Assembly (NCBI GenBank): GCA_937876195.1
Contig: CALEIK010000027.1
Location: forward strand, 185,166 to 249,165
Direction of reading: 5' to 3'
DNA: 64,000 nt
From: an uncultured Flavobacteriales bacterium
GTDB taxonomy: Bacteria; Bacteroidota; Bacteroidia; Flavobacteriales_D; Crocinitomicaceae
The notes under the pieces were generated by a model, which was not told where the DNA came from, did not search any database, and saw only the letters and a program-made list of their open reading frames with translations. How positions within the stretch are numbered: the stretch's first letter is position 1; every line of letters starts with the position of its first letter. Positions 60,366-64,000 of the stretch are shown here, piece by piece. Position numbers and translations under genes: made by a program.

Positions 60366-61648
60366 CGAATGACTGTTATTGATCCTTTGTAAATAGTTCC
60401 CTTGTCAAGCTCTAAATCCAAGACATAATAGTACACCCCTTCCGCGGCTTCACCCGACTTTATGGAGCCATCCCAGGCCTTTGTTTTTGAGTATCCGGTT
60501 GTCTGAAAAACTTCTTGTCCCCAGCGGTCATAAATGTGCATAATCGAATTTGGATAATTTTCAATCCCCTCAATTACCCACGTATCGTTGATATTATCTC
60601 CATTGGGAGAAATGGTATTTGGGATGTCTAAATCATCAATTACAGTAATTGTCACATAATCAGTTTGAGTGCACCCATTTTCCACCGCGGTTAGCGTATA
60701 GGTTGTCGTTTGAGTTGGAGCCGCTACAGGATTTAACAGTGTGGGGTCATTCAATAAAAAGGTTGGACTCCAGGAATAATCAGGTGCGCTCGTTGTTCCA
60801 TTCAGCAACGTGCTACTTCCTGCATAAATTACTTGATCTGCTCCTGCATCCACATTAAAACTATAGACGGAAATAGGTAAAGATGTAGAAGATACAACTT
60901 CGACACACTGCAAAAAGCACGAATTCTCTACTGTAATGACATCCCCATCCTGCAACGAGGAAATTTGCAATTCAGGCAATTCAGTAACTGAGCTCAAATT
61001 ACCATTTACATACCATGAATAATCTGTGGAATCAGGACAATCCTCAAGAATAGCTGTAATATATGCAATGGCATTTTCACAAGTTGTGAATGTAATGGGG
61101 TCAATAGTAATCGTTGGTACAGGACGATCCACAGCCGTTCCACTAATTGCTACATCAAACGTACTTTCTGCTGGTTCTGTGACTCCAACACCAGTATCAT
61201 CTCCATCAATAACGATGTAATAGGTAGTGTTGGCCGTAAGACCTGCTGCATTTAGGGCAAAATTTCCCGCTGCATTTGCTTCACAATTTCCAATTGGAAC
61301 ATAGGAAGCAGAATTACAAGGAGTTGGTGCTTCTAGTATCGTCGCCTGCAGCGCATTGCCTTGATTTGGATTTACCTCAAACACAAGATTGGAAAAATCG
61401 ATTTGGACATCCCCTCCAGTGTCATTTGTAGTAAAGGTCAGCCAGATGGTGTTCTCATTGGTAAAGCAGGTAACAAAGTCGTCTTCACAGCCCGCACAGA
61501 AAGTAACGTTCGCATCAATGTTGTTGACTGAATAGGTTGTATTTGGACAAAGTTCCATTGCATTTGTGCATCCGTTATAAACTTCTTGTGCGAACAGGAG
61601 CTGAACACAGGAGGAAAGCATTAACAAAAAAATAACAGGGATACGCAT
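60362..61648 (-). CDS. T9SS type B substrate with CHU_C sorting domain
   Basis: 428 residues from ATG 61648; a GTG five codons upstream is possible. Signal peptide (to about 20, LFAQ), an N-terminal beta-sandwich with Cys pairs (NGCTNAMELCPN, CAGCEDDFVTC), Ig/PKD-like domains in the middle, and the CHU_C domain (about 345-428: IPNTISPNGDNINDTW, IYDRWGQEVF, YYYVLDLELDKG). Secreted by the type IX system. First gene of a three-gene operon with PorP and OmpA. Confidence 0.88.
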   Translation of the reverse strand: MRIPVIFLLMLSSCVQLLFAQEVYNGCTNAMELCPNTTYSVNNIDANVTFCAGCEDDFVTCFTNENTIWLTFTTNDTGGDVQIDFSNLVFEVNPNQGNALQATILEAPTPCNSASYVPIGNCEANAAGNFALNAAGLTANTTYYIVIDGDDTGVGVTEPAESTFDVAISGTAVDRPVPTITIDPITFTTCENAIAYITAILEDCPDSTDYSWYVNGNLSSVTELPELQISSLQDGDVITVENSCFLQCVEVVSSTSLPISVYSFNVDAGADQVIYAGSSTLLNGTTSAPDYSWSPTFLLNDPTLLNPVAAPTQTTTYTLTAVENGCTQTDYVTITVIDDLDIPNTISPNGDNINDTWVIEGIENYPNSIMHIYDRWGQEVFQTTGYSKTKAWDGSIKSGEAAEGVYYYVLDLELDKGTIYKGSITVIR

Positions 61649-61685
61649 AGAAATTGAAAACACTAGGTTTTATTAGTTATTTAAG

Positions 61686-61693
61686 CAAATTTA
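61686..61693 (-). promoter_or_regulatory. -7 box for the right-hand T9SS operon
   Basis: Minus-strand TAAATTTG matches TAnnTTTG, 37 bases before the ATG at 61648. No TTG at suitable distance, so support is partial. Confidence 0.35.
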
Positions 61694-61893
61694 AAATAAT
61701 TTTGCCGAATTGTTTCCGCTTTTAAATTCTTAATTGTTCGCCGTGCGTAGATTTTGGCACAATAATAGAAAGGGTTGAAGCTGAAACGAATAAAATCAAC
61801 TTATGAAACTTGCCAGCCCAAACGTTGGGAAATTGTTCCAATAAGAGCCTCAAAGCAGTAATATAAGCTAGGTTTTAACAATAAATACACACT

Positions 61894-64000
61894 ATGAAAA
61901 GAATTATTACTCTCATCATTTGCCTGTCTATTTTGCCTACACTACTAGTTGCGCAAAAATTAGATTATGACACTGACTCTAAATGGTTTTTGGGGTTAAA
62001 CACTGGAGCAGCTTGGAATACCACAGATGTAAAAAACAAAACGCATATCGGTTGGGGATTTACAATTGGAAGGTCGTTCAATTATGACTATGCCAAAAAA
62101 TTTAGTTTCGACTTAAGACTGCGTTACCTTGGTGGTAAATGGTACGGTCATGATTATGATACCACTTCACTAAACGGCTATAACCCAAGCTTCAGTCCAG
62201 CTGGAAATGTTGTTCAAGCATACGACACATTAGGATATACAATCAACAACTTTCAAACAGAAGTGCACGAGCTTGGTTTAGAGTTGGTGCTTCATGCCAA
62301 TGGACTGAGAGAAAGAACTGGTTGGGATCCGTACATTTTTGGAGGCGCAAATATTGTTTGGAACCAAACCTACGGTGATCTGTACAACCAAGACACACTT
62401 TTTAACAACAATACATTTTACAACTATTCTCCTGATGGAATGTCAAAGCCAGAGTGGAAGGAAATGTCAGATGATATTTATGATACAGCCCTAGACGGAA
62501 GTGATCAGAGTGATTACAACGTTGATTTCATGCCTAGTTTAGGGATAGGGCTAGCGTACCAAGTTGGACCTCGATTCTCGATAGGGATAGAGCATAAAAC
62601 AACCTTTGCACTGAAAGATGTATTCGACGGTTACGAAGACAATACGTTGAGATGGGGAATGTTTGAAAACGACATCTATCATTATACTGCATTGATGTTG
62701 AAGTTCAACTTCCGCGCAAGAACTGAAGCTGAGCATATAGAAGAGGTGGACTGCTTAAAACCAGCAATTAACGTTCAGCAACCGAGAAGTAAACGAGTAA
62801 CAACAAGTTCTTCAGTCTATGAATACGAGGCAGTTGTTTCACAAATTGCAACAGCAAGTAATCTTCAGCTTACAATTAATGGAGAAATTTCGAACAACTA
62901 TACTTACGATGCCTCATCTAGCAAGGTAAATTCTTCATTTGCTCTGGTCAAAGGAGAAAACAGAGTTAAGTTGACAGCCTCAAATGAATGTGGAACCGTT
63001 TCGGAAACAGTGGTTATTATCTACGAAGAGTGTGTGCCCCCAACGATCACATTCACAATGCCGAATACTCAAAAAACGGTGGTGGAAGATCCAAATTATA
63101 CTGTTTTTGCAAGTGTGTTACACCCTGGGCAGATTGTTTACTCGATCAATGATCGCCCGTTGAACAATTACAGTTACAATGAAGAAACTAGCACGTTTAG
63201 TAGTACGGTGACGCTCTCAGAAGGAATTAACCGTATCAAAATTCAAACGTCAAATGATTGTGGATCTGCAGAGCAAATTGTAGAACTTGAATATGTTAAG
63301 TGTGATGCACCAATTATTACAACTGCATATACAACAGGAGTTGTCGTTGCTGAAAATAGAACGTTCGATTTCGTTGCTCAATTTCAAAACATTACAGCGC
63401 AGAATCAGATTACGCTGAAATTAAATGGAATCGTTCAAGTGTTCACATTCAACGCTTCAACCAAAAGATTGACGAAGAGATTAACGCTGAATGAAGGTGT
63501 AAATGTTGTTGAAATTACTGCGAAAAACGGGTGCAGTGAAGTCAAAGAAATCATTAATGTGGAGTACAGCCCTTGCGTTACTCCGAAGATTACTATGATT
63601 GCACCAGCAACAAGTGAGGCGACAACTCAAGTACCTACCTATGCGATTAAGGCGACGGTAGAAAACATTGATTTTGCCAGCCAAGTAAAAGTAACTGTGA
63701 ATGGACAGGCAGTGAGCAATGGTTCATACAACGTGGTTACACATGTGTTTACCAAAGAGATTTCTTTGGTGCAAGGATCCAACACTGTAAAACTTACTGC
63801 TACATCAGACTGCGGAACTGTTAACGCAAGTTTTGTTGTCAATTATGTGGTAGCACAAGTGGACAATGATATCACGATTTGTTTCAAAGGTCAGAAGTTG
63901 GTGATAAAAGAAAGCCAATGGTTGATATACCAGCGTCAAGGAGCAGTGAAGGGCGAATGTCCACAGGCTGTAGATAATGACATCATCATTTGTTTCAAAG
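61894..64000 (+). CDS. Large exported barrel/adhesin-like protein, partial at right edge
   Basis: At least 702 codons, no stop in the window. Signal peptide (to about 20, LVAQ), an outer-membrane-barrel-like region of about 250 residues (WFLGLNTGAAWNTTD, LGIGLAYQVGPRFSIGIEH, ALMLKFNFRARTE), then Ig-like repeats of about 90 residues each, with paired Cys (SNECGTVSETVVIIYEEC, SNDCGSAEQIVELEYVKC) from about 300. Near the edge, DNDITICFKG recurs about 40 residues later as DNDIIICFK, the start of a C-terminal short-repeat array. The N-terminal barrel plus extracellular repeats suggests a surface anchor. Function unknown. Confidence 0.8.
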   Translation, partial: MKRIITLIICLSILPTLLVAQKLDYDTDSKWFLGLNTGAAWNTTDVKNKTHIGWGFTIGRSFNYDYAKKFSFDLRLRYLGGKWYGHDYDTTSLNGYNPSFSPAGNVVQAYDTLGYTINNFQTEVHELGLELVLHANGLRERTGWDPYIFGGANIVWNQTYGDLYNQDTLFNNNTFYNYSPDGMSKPEWKEMSDDIYDTALDGSDQSDYNVDFMPSLGIGLAYQVGPRFSIGIEHKTTFALKDVFDGYEDNTLRWGMFENDIYHYTALMLKFNFRARTEAEHIEEVDCLKPAINVQQPRSKRVTTSSSVYEYEAVVSQIATASNLQLTINGEISNNYTYDASSSKVNSSFALVKGENRVKLTASNECGTVSETVVIIYEECVPPTITFTMPNTQKTVVEDPNYTVFASVLHPGQIVYSINDRPLNNYSYNEETSTFSSTVTLSEGINRIKIQTSNDCGSAEQIVELEYVKCDAPIITTAYTTGVVVAENRTFDFVAQFQNITAQNQITLKLNGIVQVFTFNASTKRLTKRLTLNEGVNVVEITAKNGCSEVKEIINVEYSPCVTPKITMIAPATSEATTQVPTYAIKATVENIDFASQVKVTVNGQAVSNGSYNVVTHVFTKEISLVQGSNTVKLTATSDCGTVNASFVVNYVVAQVDNDITICFKGQKLVIKESQWLIYQRQGAVKGECPQAVDNDIIICFK

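Noticed and set aside
1..64000. tRNA or rRNA genes
   Set aside because: No cloverleaf or rRNA-like sequence noticed on either strand; a tRNAscan-SE run would settle it.

Overview
The window is a Bacteroidota chromosome segment, most likely from the Flavobacteriales. The evidence is: PorP/SprF-type proteins paired with type IX secretion (T9SS) type B substrates, the gliding lipoprotein GldH, YtxJ (bacillithiol-linked), DUF6427, DUF2490, many SusD-era style lipoproteins with short Cys lipoboxes, and TAnnTTTG -7 promoter boxes. The genus cannot be fixed from the sequence alone.

Layout. 1-36.4 kb is ordinary chromosome: a universal stress protein running off the left edge, an EamA exporter, a Lys/Glu-rich exported protein, holB-ricT-gldH, an outer-membrane DUF2490/lipoprotein pair, a giant LTD-CotH-TSP3 T9SS substrate with its PorP partner, TPR and membrane proteins, a YbhN-type transporter, an Ig-like lipoprotein with msrC, a GT-C/GT2 pair, a PolB-type exonuclease, two paralogous lipoproteins, pheS-ytxJ-glutaminyl cyclase, an FtsE-type ATPase, a TPR/beta-barrel pair, dksA-like/lspA, DUF6427, purQ-purD, a CNNM/CBS protein with a propeller and a HAD phosphatase, and a small beta-barrel. 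58.4-64 kb is chromosome again: OmpA lipoprotein, PorP and a T9SS type B substrate in one operon, then a large exported barrel/repeat protein open at the right edge.

Between them, 36.45-58.34 kb is an AT-richer accessory island flanked by 39-nt inverted repeats (36449-36487 and 58297-58335). The arms match exactly, while the 10-nt core between them reads in the same direction at both ends, as if the arms had been exchanged around it. The island holds a RES-domain protein next to a HEPN-like protein, a DUF6934/small-ORF pair, two HNH-family nucleases, two divergent ISXO2/IS1595 transposases, a DUF2130 predicted nuclease, an XRE/effector pair with its own promoter and operator, an IS3 remnant, and many small unknown genes.

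Two items look most worth following. First, a compact five-gene operon (55372 to 49147, minus strand): XRE controller, MutL/MORC-type GHKL ATPase, DNA methyltransferase, PD-(D/E)xK-like nuclease, second MORC-like GHKL ATPase. This fits an atypical restriction-modification/defence system. Second, a 180-nt intergenic sequence at 45105-45284 folds on the minus strand into a 20-bp closing helix with three internal arms. It lies immediately upstream of a small zinc-ribbon gene and an ISXO2 transposase cluster and looks like an undescribed structured RNA.
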